DNA of 64,000 bases from Brevundimonas alba (GCF_011927945.1 NZ_JAATJM010000001.1:1621501-1685500); one strand, 5' to 3'; shown: positions 43,932 to 52,945, counted from the stretch's first letter. Program-made: numbers and translations. The notes: generated by a model not told the origin, from the letters alone.

Positions 43932-44585
43932 TCAGTTAGGCATGTGGGCGGTCAGGGTGACGCGGCCTTCGTCGGCCTGCACTTCGAGGGTTCCGCCCAC
44001 GTCATGGGCGGTGAGCCACAGCCAGTAGGGCTGGATCCACTGGCCCGGCAGGCCCTCGCTGAGCGGCCGGCCCGACAGACCGGCGACGGCTTCGGGCTTG
44101 AGCCGGGCGCGGGCGCCCTCGGCCACGCCCTCGATTTTCATCGCCTCGCCGCGTTCGGTCGAAATCTTCGCGGCGCCGCCCGACGGCAGGGCCGCCATCG
44201 TCAGGTAGGCGAGGTTCACAAGTGCGCGAGCCTGCGCCTTGGAGTAGTCGCCGGCCTCCACGCGCCAGTCGAGGGTGGCGCGGCCGCCCTCGGTCAGGCC
44301 CGCCACCAGTTCGCCGAGCTCGGCTCCGGAAAACCGCTCGGCCGAGGTCGAGGCGCCGAAGGCCACGCGGGCGAAGGCGACCAGCGCCACCATCTTCTTC
44401 GCGCTGGCCTCGATCAGCCCCATGGCGTCGTCGCGCATGTCCTGGGCCGTCGGGTCCTTGAGCAGGTCCAGACCCGAACTGATCGCGCCCGCGGGGCTGA
44501 TGAAGTCGTGGCACAGCTTGCCCGCGACCAGCGCCGCCAGGGCTTGGCCGTCGGGGAGGGAGGAGGGGGCGGCGGTGTCGGTCAT
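43932..44585 (-). CDS. chpT: Histidine phosphotransferase ChpT
   Basis: A 217-residue dimeric phosphotransferase that passes phosphate from CckA to CtrA and CpdR. It has the pseudo-histidine-kinase layout: KLCHDFISPAGAISSGLDLL with the phosphorylated histidine (His26), the second helix ending FGASTSAE, then a degenerate ATPase-like domain (PLSEGLPGQWIQPYWLWL) without the N, G1 and G2 boxes. LCHDFISPxxAIxSGLDLL and AQDMRDDAM closely match Caulobacter ChpT as remembered. It is divergent from cysQ with 90 nt between starts and is followed by the CheY- and CheR-like genes. Confidence 0.95.
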   Translation of the reverse strand: MTDTAAPSSLPDGQALAALVAGKLCHDFISPAGAISSGLDLLKDPTAQDMRDDAMGLIEASAKKMVALVAFARVAFGASTSAERFSGAELGELVAGLTEGGRATLDWRVEAGDYSKAQARALVNLAYLTMAALPSGGAAKISTERGEAMKIEGVAEGARARLKPEAVAGLSGRPLSEGLPGQWIQPYWLWLTAHDVGGTLEVQADEGRVTLTAHMPN

Positions 44586-44675
44586 CGGGCTCGAAAACAA
44601 CAGGTGATCGGTCGCGCGGACGCTGCCCTGATTTGCCGGTTCTTCAAACCGTCCCGATGGGCTATCGGAGCGGCC

Positions 44676-45461
44676 ATGAGCAAACGACTGACTGCCGACC
44701 TCGCCTCGGGCGCATTGACCGAGGCGCTGGCCGATATCGCCGAGGATGCGGCGCGCGTGATCCTGCCCTACTGGCGCAACGGCGTCGTCGCCGAGACCAA
44801 GTCGGACGACAGCCCCGTGACCAAGGCGGATCGCGAGGCCGAGGCCCTGATCCTCGAACGGCTGGAGGCGCGGTATCCCGGCGTCCAGACGGTGGCCGAG
44901 GAGGCCGTGGCGGCCGACGGCGCACCGGCCGAGGCGGCGGAGTGGTTCTGGCTGATCGATCCGCTGGACGGCACGCGCGGCTTTATCGAGGGCCGCGAGA
45001 GCTACACGGTGAACATCGCTCTGGTGCACAAGGGGGCTGTGGTGGCGGGCGTCGTCACCGCCCCTGCCACCGCCACGACCTGGCGTTCAGGCGCGCCCGG
45101 AGCCGGCGCGTCGCGCCGTCGCTTCGGCGAGAGCTGGCAGGCCATCAAGGTGCGCAACCGTCCCGCCTCGCCCATGGCGGTGATGAGCCATTCCATGACC
45201 GACGTCGAGGCCGAGCGCCTCGCCTCGCGCCACGGCTGCGTGCAGTGGCAGGGGACGGATTCGTCGCTGAAATTCTGCCTGATCGCCGAGGGCCGGTTCG
45301 ACGCCTATCCGCGCACCGGGCCGACCTCGGAGTGGGACACGGCGGCGGGGCAGGCGGTGCTCGAGGCCGCCGGCGGCCGGGTCATGGCCGAAGACGGCCA
45401 GCCGCTGCGGTACGGCAAGCCCCGGTTCGGCAACGGCGGCTTCGTGGCGCTGGGCGGCTAG
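44676..45461 (+). CDS. cysQ: 3'(2'),5'-bisphosphate nucleotidase CysQ
   Basis: A 261-residue member of the inositol-monophosphatase superfamily that hydrolyses 3'-phosphoadenosine 5'-phosphate, the by-product of sulfate assimilation. The metal-binding motifs are TVAEEAVA, WLIDPLDGTRGFIEG (DPxDGT) and SEWDTAAGQAVLEAAGG (WDxAAG). TSEWDTAAGQAVL is typical of CysQ rather than of SuhB or HisN. ATG at 44676 has GGAG seven bases upstream. It is divergent from chpT and converges on an unknown helical gene. Confidence 0.92.
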   Translation: MSKRLTADLASGALTEALADIAEDAARVILPYWRNGVVAETKSDDSPVTKADREAEALILERLEARYPGVQTVAEEAVAADGAPAEAAEWFWLIDPLDGTRGFIEGRESYTVNIALVHKGAVVAGVVTAPATATTWRSGAPGAGASRRRFGESWQAIKVRNRPASPMAVMSHSMTDVEAERLASRHGCVQWQGTDSSLKFCLIAEGRFDAYPRTGPTSEWDTAAGQAVLEAAGGRVMAEDGQPLRYGKPRFGNGGFVALGG

Positions 45462-45469
45462 GCTCAGGC

Positions 45470-46714
45470 TCAGGCTCTGGCCACCGTCTCCGGCGTCGCC
45501 AGCACGGCGCGTTGCATCAGCGACGGCGCGCCCCATTCGCGGGCAGTCTCCAGCGCCTCGGCCAGCATCAGTCCGACCGATCGCGGCTCCGTCGAGGTCA
45601 GCCGGGCCTTGGCCATGGCCAGATGGGCCATGCCGATCTGGTCGGCGGCCCAGTCGAGCGGCTCGGTGCGGGGCCCGTCTTGCAGCCGGCGGCGGACGAC
45701 CGCTTCCAGACCGGACAGGGTGGCGATATCCGTCATCGCCTCGGCCAGAGCCGCCTCCGCCGCCATGCGCCGTTCCCGCGCCAGGGCGCCGAGGATCAGG
45801 CCCGGCTCGCGGCTCAGCGCCTCGGCCTCGGCCAGCAGGAGCAGCGGGGTGTCGGACTGGGCTCGCGCCATGCGGACGGCGACCCAGTCCAAGGGGCTGT
45901 GGTCGGGGGTGAACTGGTCGGCGGCGGCGTCGAACAGCGCCTGCCCCTGCGCCTTGGCGGCGTCGTTCCTCGCCAGTTCGGCCAGCGCCATCAGGCCGGC
46001 TCCAGCCAGCGCGAGGGCTCGCGCCCGGGTCAGGGGACGGTAGTCGGGAGAGGCGGTCTCGATCAGGGCGCGCAGGTCGCGGCCGGCCTGATCCAGCAGC
46101 CGCCCGTCGCGCCGGGCCACGCCCGCCTCGAGGGCCAGGGCCGCACGGTCCAGCCTGAGTTCGTCTCCCACCATCGGCGGCAGGGCCCGGGCGCCGTGCA
46201 GCGCCGCGTCCAGCAGAGCGGCGGCGTCCAGCAGCGTCGAGGGCTCGCCGGACAGCCGGGCGCGCCGGGCGCACAGCCGGGCATGAAGCGCGGCGGCGGC
46301 GGCTCGCGTCACCGGCCGTTCGGCCGTCAGCGACTGGGCGTCCGACAGGGCGGCGGTCAGGGCCGCCGGGCCACCGAACAGATCGAAGCGCAGGAGGTGA
46401 ATCTCACCGGACTCGATCGCCACGGCGGCGGTCTGGTCGGGGGTGGTGGTGTGGTGGGCGGCGTCGGAAGCGCATCGGGCGGCGCGTTCCAGGCTTTCGC
46501 GGCGGCCGGTGCGGCGGGCGTGCTCGCGCCACAGGGCGCTGGCCCGCATCCAGCTGTCGAAGGGACGGGTGCAGGAGACCCGGCCCGCGTCGACGGCCTC
46601 GCGGCGCGCCTCGGCCTCCACCAGGTCGGCGCCGATCAGCTCCAGCCAGCCGAGGTCGTCGCTTTCGCGCGCCTTTTCGAACAGCTTCCTCAGGTCCCGA
46701 CCGAATTCGAACAT
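45470..46714 (-). CDS. Helical repeat-like protein of unknown function
   Basis: A 414-residue, alanine- and arginine-rich, nearly all-helical protein; repeated paired helices resemble TPR/SEL1-type solenoids but no canonical motif was clear. It starts MFEFGRDLRKLFEKARESDD, has no signal peptide or membrane helix, and ends LATPETVARA. ALHGARALPPMVGDELRLDRAALALEAG is an example of the repeated helix pattern. It lies 127 nt downstream of the prfC stop, on the same strand as prfC and facing cysQ. No family was recognised. Confidence 0.8.
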   Translation of the reverse strand: MFEFGRDLRKLFEKARESDDLGWLELIGADLVEAEARREAVDAGRVSCTRPFDSWMRASALWREHARRTGRRESLERAARCASDAAHHTTTPDQTAAVAIESGEIHLLRFDLFGGPAALTAALSDAQSLTAERPVTRAAAAALHARLCARRARLSGEPSTLLDAAALLDAALHGARALPPMVGDELRLDRAALALEAGVARRDGRLLDQAGRDLRALIETASPDYRPLTRARALALAGAGLMALAELARNDAAKAQGQALFDAAADQFTPDHSPLDWVAVRMARAQSDTPLLLLAEAEALSREPGLILGALARERRMAAEAALAEAMTDIATLSGLEAVVRRRLQDGPRTEPLDWAADQIGMAHLAMAKARLTSTEPRSVGLMLAEALETAREWGAPSLMQRAVLATPETVARA

Positions 46715-46840
46715 GGGGTGACCCGCGCTCCGTCCCGCTTCGGGACTGACAGCCGTCCCTCTCGCTGCCCTTGCAAACGCAACGCCGCGGTCACGGTTCG
46801 GCTTGACGGTGAGAGGTTCGTCCGGCGGGGCGGATGCGGA

Positions 46841-48472
46841 CTAGCCGCGCTCCTTCGTCTTCGTGAACGCCACGCTGGGGAAGCGCTCCATGACGTAGCC
46901 GGTTTCCCAGCTGGACTTGGCGAGGAAGACGGGGTCGTCGTCGATGTCGCGGGCCATCTGGCCGCGGTATTTGCCCATGAAGTCTTCCAGATCGGCCTTG
47001 GTCCCGCCGATCCAGCGCGCCTCGGCCCAGGGCGAGGGTTCGAAGATGACTTCCAGCCCGTATTCCTCGCCCAGCCGGTCGGCCATGACCTCGAACTGCA
47101 GCTGGCCGACGGCGCCGACGATGAAGTCAGAGCCCATCTCGGGGCGGAACAGCTGGGTCACGCCCTCTTCGGCCAAGCCGTCCAGCGCCTTCTTCAGGTG
47201 TTTGGCCTTGAGCGGATCCTTGACCCGGACGCGCTGCAGGATTTCGGGAGCGAAGTTCGGCAGGCCGGCGAAGCGGATCAGGCCGGTCTCGGACAGGCTG
47301 TCGCCGACGCGGAGGACGCCGTGGTTGGGAATGCCGATGACATCGCCGGCGAAGGCGTCCTCGGCCAGCTCGCGGTCGCTGGCGAAGAACATGATCGGCG
47401 CGTTCACCGACAGCTGTTTGCCGGTGTTCTGGACCTTCAGCTTCATGCCGCGTTTGAACGACCCCGAGGCCATGCGGAACATGGCGATACGGTCGCGATG
47501 GTTGGGGTCCATGTTGGCCTGGACCTTGAAAACGAAGCCGGTGACCTCGGCGGCGCCCGGCTCGACGGTCAGGTCGACCGGGGCGGGGGCGTTGCGGGTC
47601 TCGGGCGGGGCTTCCTTGCGGGCCTTCATGACCTTGGGCGCGGGGGCCCATTCGCCGATCGCCCTGAGCAGTTCGTCGATGCCGAAATGGCGCAGGGCCG
47701 AGCCCCAAAGCACCGGCGTCATATGGCCCTCGAGGAAGGACTGGCGGTCGAACGCCGGATAGCCGCCCTCGACCAGCTCCTGCGCCTCCATCAGCGCCTC
47801 GTGCTCGCCTTCCTCGAAATAGCGGGCGGCGTCCGACAGGGGCAGAGCCTCGGGGTGGGGCACGTCCTCGGCCGAGCCGGCCGGCTTGCGGGCGTAGGGC
47901 TGGAACATGCCGGTGCCCATCTCGACCATGCCGCGCAGGCGGTTGCCGCTCTCGGCCGGCCACCAGATGGGGGCGGGATCGAGCTGCAGGCGGCTGGCGA
48001 TCTCGTCCAGCAGCGCCATCGGGTCCTGGGCCTCGCGGTCCAGCTTGTTGATGAAGGTGATGATCGGGATGTCGCGCAGGCGGCAGACCTCGAACAGCTT
48101 CAGGGTCTGCGGCTCGATGCCCTTGGCGGCGTCCAGCACCATGATGGCGCAGTCGGCGGCGGTCAGGGTGCGGTAGGTGTCTTCCGAGAAGTCCTCGTGG
48201 CCTGGCGTGTCCAGCAGGTTGAACATCTTGCCGTCGTGCTCGAACGTCATGACCGAGGCGCTGACGGAGATGCCGCGCTCCTTCTCGATCTTCATCCAGT
48301 CGGACTGGGTGCGCCGGTTTTCGCCCCGCGCCCGCACGGCGCCCGCCGCGCGAATGGCCCCGCCGGCCAGCAGGATGTGCTCGGTCAGCGTGGTCTTGCC
48401 GGCGTCGGGGTGCGCGATGATGGCGAAGGTCCTGCGACGCAGGGCCTCCTGCTGGAGGGTCAGTTTCGACAT
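46841..48472 (-). CDS. prfC: Peptide chain release factor 3
   Basis: A 543-residue translational GTPase that recycles RF1/RF2 from the ribosome after termination. GTPase motifs are IAHPDAGKTTLTEH (G1), RGISVSAS (switch I), LDTPGHEDFSEDTYRTL (G3; the EDTYRTL run is RF3-specific), FINKLDRE (G4). The KSDWMKIEKERG-type segment is QSDWMKIEKERG here. C-terminal domains carry DPNHRDRIAMFRMASG and GVTQLFRPEMGSDFIVGAVGQLQFEVM. Length is typical (about 530). Start at 48472 gives the family N-terminus. Confidence 0.97.
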   Translation of the reverse strand: MSKLTLQQEALRRRTFAIIAHPDAGKTTLTEHILLAGGAIRAAGAVRARGENRRTQSDWMKIEKERGISVSASVMTFEHDGKMFNLLDTPGHEDFSEDTYRTLTAADCAIMVLDAAKGIEPQTLKLFEVCRLRDIPIITFINKLDREAQDPMALLDEIASRLQLDPAPIWWPAESGNRLRGMVEMGTGMFQPYARKPAGSAEDVPHPEALPLSDAARYFEEGEHEALMEAQELVEGGYPAFDRQSFLEGHMTPVLWGSALRHFGIDELLRAIGEWAPAPKVMKARKEAPPETRNAPAPVDLTVEPGAAEVTGFVFKVQANMDPNHRDRIAMFRMASGSFKRGMKLKVQNTGKQLSVNAPIMFFASDRELAEDAFAGDVIGIPNHGVLRVGDSLSETGLIRFAGLPNFAPEILQRVRVKDPLKAKHLKKALDGLAEEGVTQLFRPEMGSDFIVGAVGQLQFEVMADRLGEEYGLEVIFEPSPWAEARWIGGTKADLEDFMGKYRGQMARDIDDDPVFLAKSSWETGYVMERFPSVAFTKTKERG

Positions 48473-48631
48473 GTTCGATCCGTTGGGCCGCGCGAGTTAG
48501 CGCGGACGGGGCCGAAAGTCACCCGCCGGCGAATAGCCCCTAGGCAGACAGGGCCATTGGAGTCATCGTCGGGGCCGGCGAGACGTCCGGTCACGCAATC
48601 GGGCGCCGCCTTGGAAACGCAAGGAACGGCC

Positions 48632-48766
48632 ATGGCCCTTGATCTGCCTGAAACGCCCCCGCCCCATCATGACGGCCCGCACCCCGCGGTCAGCCTGCTG
48701 GCCGGCTTCGGCGTGATCCTGGTCGGCGCGACCATCGTGCACGTGGTCTTCAACGTGCTGGTCTAG
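48632..48766 (+). CDS. 44-residue single-helix membrane protein
   Basis: A tiny protein with a Pro/His-rich N-terminus (ETPPPHHDGPHPAVS) and one transmembrane helix (LLAGFGVILVGATIVHVVFNVLV). ATG at 48632 has AAGGAA seven bases upstream. Its TAG stop is formed from CTAG at 48763-48766, which is also the stop of the convergent gene on the other strand. GAGTC, a CcrM-type site, lies at 48560 upstream. No family was recognised; the ribosome site and membrane helix make it a plausible real gene. Confidence 0.6.
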   Translation: MALDLPETPPPHHDGPHPAVSLLAGFGVILVGATIVHVVFNVLV

Positions 48767-50379
48767 GCGGCGGGCGCCTCCGCCGGGTCCTCTTCCGAGG
48801 GCGGAGCCTCGAACACCTCGGTCGAGCGGCCCATGGCGGCGTTGGCGGCGGCGATCATTTCGCGCGCCCGCCGGGTATAGCCGCTGCGGTGCGGGCTGTT
48901 GGCGACCGGCGTCAGGACATTGATCGCCTCGGCGTTGAGCTGCCGCGCCAGATAGGCCTGGCCGAGACGCAGCCGGGTGTCGAAGGATTGCGGGGCCAAG
49001 GCCATGGCCACCTCGAGGGTCGAGACGTCGTTGTCGGTGGGGTAGCGGGCCTGCCCCTTTCGCGCGTCGTTCAGGCCCAGATAGATGCGGAAGTCGAGCG
49101 GATCGGCGTCCAGCGCGCGGCTGAGATAGCCCATGGCGGCGCGGCGCCGGCCCATGGCGGCGTCCGCATCGGCTTCCTTGTCGGCGAGATCCAGCAGGCT
49201 CATGCCGGCCAGACGGAGCGCGTCGGCGTCGGTCGAGCCCTCTCCGACGAGGGATTCGAGCGCGTTGAAGGCGGCTTCGGGATCGTGCGACAGCCGGTGG
49301 GCCCGCGCCTCCGCCAGCATGGCCATGCGGTCGCCGCGGTGGCGTTCGGCCATGGCGAAGGCGTCGCGGATCAGCTTTGCGCGCTCCTCCGCCTCTTCGC
49401 GCGCCTCGCGCGCCTTCTGCGCCTCCGACTTGCGGGTGGCGCCGTCCTCTTCCGCCGGCTCCTCGATCACCGGCGTGCGGTCGAGGCGCAGATCGAGCCA
49501 GGCCATGGCGGACTCGGCGGGGGTGAGGGAGGTGACGGTGACCTGCGGCTCGGGAATGGTGATCTGCGGCGTCCACACATTGATGGAGCCCGACAGATAC
49601 ATGCGGACGTCGGTCTGGAGCTGCTCCGGCGTCCGGCCGGTCGCCTCGCGCATGGCCTGCACCGAGTTCTGGCCGCCGACCACTGCGGCGAGGTAGCGGC
49701 CGAGCATCTGCGTCCGCTCGGGGGTGCTCATGAAGTAGTGGGTCATGCCCCAGGCTTGGGCGTAATACAGATAGGCGGGATAGCGGCCGGAAGGCGTGTA
49801 GCGCCACGTCAGCACGTCCTCCATTTTGGCCCAGCTGTTGGGGCCAAGGTTCAGCGCCTGCATCCGGCCGGGATGATGCCGGCCGAACTGGATGCGGTCC
49901 GGCCGGATGTCGGCGGTCGCATAGTATTCGGCGAACCCCTCCACGAACCACGACGGGTAGGCGTTGGAGTTCATCTGGAACATGAAATGGTGGGCATATT
50001 CGTGGAACAGCACCACGTCGCCCGAGATCGCCTCGGTGTTCACCACCGCGTGGATGCGGCCGCTGTTGGGCGAGTAGTAGCCGCCCACGCCGGCGCTGAT
50101 GCCCGGCGAGGCCTGGAGCATGTCGCGGCGACCGTCGGCGAGGAAGATTTCCAGCTTGGGAATCTCGTGGTCGACCACGATCGGATAGTAGGTGCGCAGC
50201 AGACTATCGAACCGCTCGGCCTTCTGGGCGTAGGCGCGCAAAGCCTGTTCGGAGGCGTCGCCATAGACGATGAAATGCGCCGTCTCGGCCTTGCGCCAGT
50301 CGGCCCGGACGGGACCGGCGGCGCAGGCGACCAGCAGCACAAGCGCGGCGGCCAGCGGTTTGGTGAAAGCGGTGAACAT
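48763..50379 (-). CDS. Exported HExxH metallopeptidase-like protein with TPR-like C-terminus
   Basis: A 538-residue secreted protein. An N-terminal signal (AAALVLLVACAAGPVRA) precedes a gluzincin-like domain: LFHEYAHHFMFQ at residues 124-135 with a HExxH zinc motif, followed by WFVEGFAEYYA whose Glu147 is a likely third ligand. The C-terminal half has regular alpha-helical pairs (FNALESLVGEGSTDADALRLAGMSLL, AMGYLSRALDADPLDFRIYLGL) of TPR type. It shares a CTAG stop with the 44-residue gene. The combination suggests a periplasmic peptidase with a protein-binding solenoid; substrate unknown. Confidence 0.85.
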   Translation of the reverse strand: MFTAFTKPLAAALVLLVACAAGPVRADWRKAETAHFIVYGDASEQALRAYAQKAERFDSLLRTYYPIVVDHEIPKLEIFLADGRRDMLQASPGISAGVGGYYSPNSGRIHAVVNTEAISGDVVLFHEYAHHFMFQMNSNAYPSWFVEGFAEYYATADIRPDRIQFGRHHPGRMQALNLGPNSWAKMEDVLTWRYTPSGRYPAYLYYAQAWGMTHYFMSTPERTQMLGRYLAAVVGGQNSVQAMREATGRTPEQLQTDVRMYLSGSINVWTPQITIPEPQVTVTSLTPAESAMAWLDLRLDRTPVIEEPAEEDGATRKSEAQKAREAREEAEERAKLIRDAFAMAERHRGDRMAMLAEARAHRLSHDPEAAFNALESLVGEGSTDADALRLAGMSLLDLADKEADADAAMGRRRAAMGYLSRALDADPLDFRIYLGLNDARKGQARYPTDNDVSTLEVAMALAPQSFDTRLRLGQAYLARQLNAEAINVLTPVANSPHRSGYTRRAREMIAAANAAMGRSTEVFEAPPSEEDPAEAPAA

Positions 50380-50446
50380 GGGAGCCCCCTCCAGGCAGGG
50401 GACAACCCTACCGTTGGCGGCGACGGCTACACAAGCTGGGCGGTTG

Positions 50447-50827
50447 TCAGGCCGCGAGCCGCATCCAGACGGCCTTGTCGGCGGCGACGGCGTCCAGCTT
50501 GCCCTTCGAGGCGCGGGTCTTGAGCTGACGCATGACCGGCTCGGGCAGGGCGCAGAACTGCGGCTCGACCAGATCGGGGTCGCAGCCCGCCACCGGCGCG
50601 GCGAACAGGGCCGCGTTGACCTCGGGCGAGCGGTCGTGGATCAGCCACGCCAGACGGCGCGCGCGCTCCGGGTCGTTGTGGTGCAGCAGAGGGTCCTCGG
50701 CGAACAGCTCGCAGCCGAGGGCCAGCACATAATCGAAGCCCAGCTTGTCGAAGCGGCGCGCGTCGCCGGGCGTGACCGGGCAGGTCTCGTCCAGGTCGAA
50801 CACCACATCGTTCAGCAGAAAGAGCAT
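50447..50827 (-). CDS. Conserved-looking soluble protein of unknown function
   Basis: A 126-residue protein beginning MLFLLNDVVFDLDETCPVTP and containing FDYVLALGCELFAEDPLLHHNDPERARRLAWLIHDRSPEVNAALF and LVEPQFCALPEPVMRQLKTR. No signal peptide or membrane helix is present, and it was not assigned to a family. The start may be ATG 50827 or GTG 50836; the latter has GGAG at ideal spacing. It lies upstream of the HExxH-protein gene on the same strand (67-nt gap), and its divergent neighbour is the hemerythrin gene. Confidence 0.75.
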   Translation of the reverse strand: MLFLLNDVVFDLDETCPVTPGDARRFDKLGFDYVLALGCELFAEDPLLHHNDPERARRLAWLIHDRSPEVNAALFAAPVAGCDPDLVEPQFCALPEPVMRQLKTRASKGKLDAVAADKAVWMRLAA

Positions 50828-51043
50828 CGAAAACACCCGTCCATCTCCGGGCTCATTGCGGCCCGTTAGATGTGACCGTAGCGGCAGGCGCTTGCGGTTC
50901 CGTTCCCGAACGTCGTTAAGGATTTCGCACCGCCGAACGCGGACGAAACGGCTGGTTAGGAACTGGCGTCCGAACCCCGGGAACATCCGCCGGGCGCGCC
51001 CGGTTGCCCCTGCGACCCGCAACCCACCGCAAGGAAATCCGCC

Positions 51044-51649
51044 ATGTCCGTCGTCGACAAGGTTCTCGGCAAGATCACCCCCATGCCGAACGATGAGAAA
51101 CGTGCGGAGGCCACCGCCAACGCCCGCGCGATCGCCAGCCGCGACGGCTGGCTCTGGATGGTGCTGGATCACCACGACCAGATCCGCGCGTGCTTCGAGG
51201 CCTGCCGTGATGCGGAGTCGGCCGAGGACCGGGTGGCGGCGATGAAGGAGCTGGCCGTGATCCTGAAAGGCCATTCGCTGGCCGAGGAGGTGGTGCTGTA
51301 TCCGGCGCTGGCCCAGGCCGGCGAGAAGATGCACGCGGGCCACGCCTACAGCGAACAGACCACGGCCAAGATGCAGATGGCGGAGTGGGAGAACATCGCC
51401 CCCTCGACGCCGCAGTGGAAGGACAAGCTGGAGCACATCCGCGGCGCGGTCCTGACCCATATGTACGAGGAGGAATCGAGCTGGTTCCTGCATCTCAAGG
51501 ACAAGGCCGACCGGCAGGACCACCTGACCGACCGCTACCGCGAGGAGTTCGAACGCTACTGCGGCGAAAGCGCTGACGGCGGGATGGGCCGAAGCGCCGC
51601 GCAGGATGCGAGCCGGGGCGACGGCCTAGGCGCGGGCATGGGCGCCTGA
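51044..51649 (+). CDS. Hemerythrin HHE-domain protein
   Basis: A 201-residue four-helix protein of the hemerythrin superfamily, which binds a non-heme di-iron centre through His and Glu residues: WMVLDHHDQIRACFEAC, ILKGHSLAEEVVLYPAL, GHAYSEQTTAKM, LTHMYEEESSWFLHL. Relatives sense or bind oxygen, or handle reactive nitrogen and oxidants. A glycine-rich C-terminal tail (GGMGRSAAQDASRGDGLGAGMG) follows. ATG at 51044 follows AAGGAA. A small membrane protein gene follows 14 nt later, probably in the same transcript. Confidence 0.9.
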   Translation: MSVVDKVLGKITPMPNDEKRAEATANARAIASRDGWLWMVLDHHDQIRACFEACRDAESAEDRVAAMKELAVILKGHSLAEEVVLYPALAQAGEKMHAGHAYSEQTTAKMQMAEWENIAPSTPQWKDKLEHIRGAVLTHMYEEESSWFLHLKDKADRQDHLTDRYREEFERYCGESADGGMGRSAAQDASRGDGLGAGMGA

Positions 51650-51663
51650 GCGGAGGCGAGCCG

Positions 51664-51963
51664 ATGACCCAGACGCCGCTGCAGGAAGAAGAGGCGGCCG
51701 GAACCCTCGCCGCCGGAGCCGATCTCTCCGAGCTCGATCCGACGGCGGATGTGGTGCGGTCCGACGGAGAGGCCGAGCCCGCCGCCGATCTCGATGCCGT
51801 GGAGGCGAAGGCCGGGCCGGTCTCGCTGAAGGCGCGGATGGTGCATACGCCCAAGGGGCTGCTGGCGGCGGGGGTGCTGGTCAGCGGGATCCTGCTGTCG
51901 ACGGCGGTGCTGGTGTGGGTCGCCACCGCCTCCGCCCGTCGTCACCCCGTCGCGACGGCCTAG
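51664..51963 (+). CDS. Small membrane-anchored protein of unknown function
   Basis: A 99-residue protein with an acidic, disordered N-terminal half (EEEAAGTLAAGADLSELDPT, DGEAEPAADLDAVEA) and one transmembrane helix (LLAAGVLVSGILLSTAVLVWVATASA) near the C-terminus, ending with a short basic tail (RRHPVATA). ATG at 51664 follows a GGAGG run in the 14-nt gap to the hemerythrin gene, so the two are coupled. No family was recognised. It might tether or assist the hemerythrin protein, by position only. Confidence 0.75.
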   Translation: MTQTPLQEEEAAGTLAAGADLSELDPTADVVRSDGEAEPAADLDAVEAKAGPVSLKARMVHTPKGLLAAGVLVSGILLSTAVLVWVATASARRHPVATA

Positions 51964-52031
51964 GCGTTCAGGCGCCGCTGACAGGCAGATCGACGAGACG
52001 GCGGGCCGTGCCTGGGCCTATAGGGCGGTTC

Positions 52032-52931
52032 ATGCCCACGTCCCGCTCCGCCGCCCTCGTCGTCCTGCTGATCGCCGCCTGCGTGCTCGGGCTGGCGCCG
52101 ATCCTCGTGCGGCTGACGGAAACCGGGCCCGCCGCCGCCGGCTTCTGGCGCTTCGCCTTCGCCCTGCCTCTGCTGCTGGCGATCACCGCCCGGCCGGGCG
52201 GTGAGGGCGTCGGAACACCATCGAAATGGATGGGGCTGGCGGCGCTGTTCTTCGTTCTGGACCTGTCCTTCTGGCACTACGGCATCGTCATGACCTCGGT
52301 GGCCAACGCCACCGTGCTCTGCAACCTGACGCCGGTGGTGGTGACGCTGTTCGCATGGTTCGCCTTCCGCGAGCGTCCGCGTCGGCTGTTCATCCTTGCC
52401 CTTGGGCTGGCGCTGGCCGGCGCCTTCGCCATGTCGGCCGGGGCGGATGGCGGGCAGGGGACCAACCCCCGTCTGGGCGACCTGTTCTCCCTGTCCGTGG
52501 CGCTCTGGTACGCCGGCTACTTCCTGGCGGTGAAGGCCGCGCGCCGGACGGCGTCGGCGATGAAGATCATGCTGTGGTCGACGGGTCTCGGCCTGCCGTT
52601 GCTGCTCGGCGTCTCGCTGGCGCTGGGCGAGGACCTGTGGCCGGCGACCGCCGCCGGCTGGACCGCCTGCGCCGCCATGGGGGTGATGCACGTCGTGGGG
52701 CAGGGCGGCGTGGCGTGGGCGCTGGGCAAGCTGCCGGCGGCGCTGACCGCGGTGACCATCCTGATCCAGCCCGTCGTGGCGGCGGCTTTGGGCTGGCTGG
52801 TGTTCGGCGAGACGATGACGGCGGTGCAACTGATCGGCGGGGCGGTGGTGCTGACCGCGATCGTGCTGGCGCAGTGGTCTTCGCTCAAAAAGAAGGGCGC
52901 GGAAGCCGTAGCCGCCGCGCCCGTTCCCTAG
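52032..52931 (+). CDS. DMT superfamily permease (EamA/RhaT type)
   Basis: A 299-residue transporter with ten hydrophobic helices in two EamA repeats: ALVVLLIAACVLGLAPILVRL through FAMSAGAD, then RLGDLFSLSVALWYAGYFLAV through AIVLAQWSSLKK. GVMHVVGQGGVAWALGKLPAALTAVTILIQPVVAAALGWLVFGE is the characteristic second-repeat core. Such proteins export metabolites or drugs; the substrate is unpredictable. ATG at 52032 gives the standard N-terminal helix. Confidence 0.9.
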   Translation: MPTSRSAALVVLLIAACVLGLAPILVRLTETGPAAAGFWRFAFALPLLLAITARPGGEGVGTPSKWMGLAALFFVLDLSFWHYGIVMTSVANATVLCNLTPVVVTLFAWFAFRERPRRLFILALGLALAGAFAMSAGADGGQGTNPRLGDLFSLSVALWYAGYFLAVKAARRTASAMKIMLWSTGLGLPLLLGVSLALGEDLWPATAAGWTACAAMGVMHVVGQGGVAWALGKLPAALTAVTILIQPVVAAALGWLVFGETMTAVQLIGGAVVLTAIVLAQWSSLKKKGAEAVAAAPVP

Positions 52932-52945
52932 ATTGTCGGTTCAGC

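Noticed and set aside
44633..48766. 1377-residue plus-strand open frame across cysQ, the unknown helical gene and prfC
   Set aside because: It crosses well-supported genes on both strands. Only its last 44 codons, with their own ribosome site, were kept as a gene.
50900..51000. GGAAC elements before the hemerythrin gene as an EcfG-type stress promoter
   Set aside because: GGAAC occurs, but no CGTT at the required 16-18 nt was found on the matching strand.
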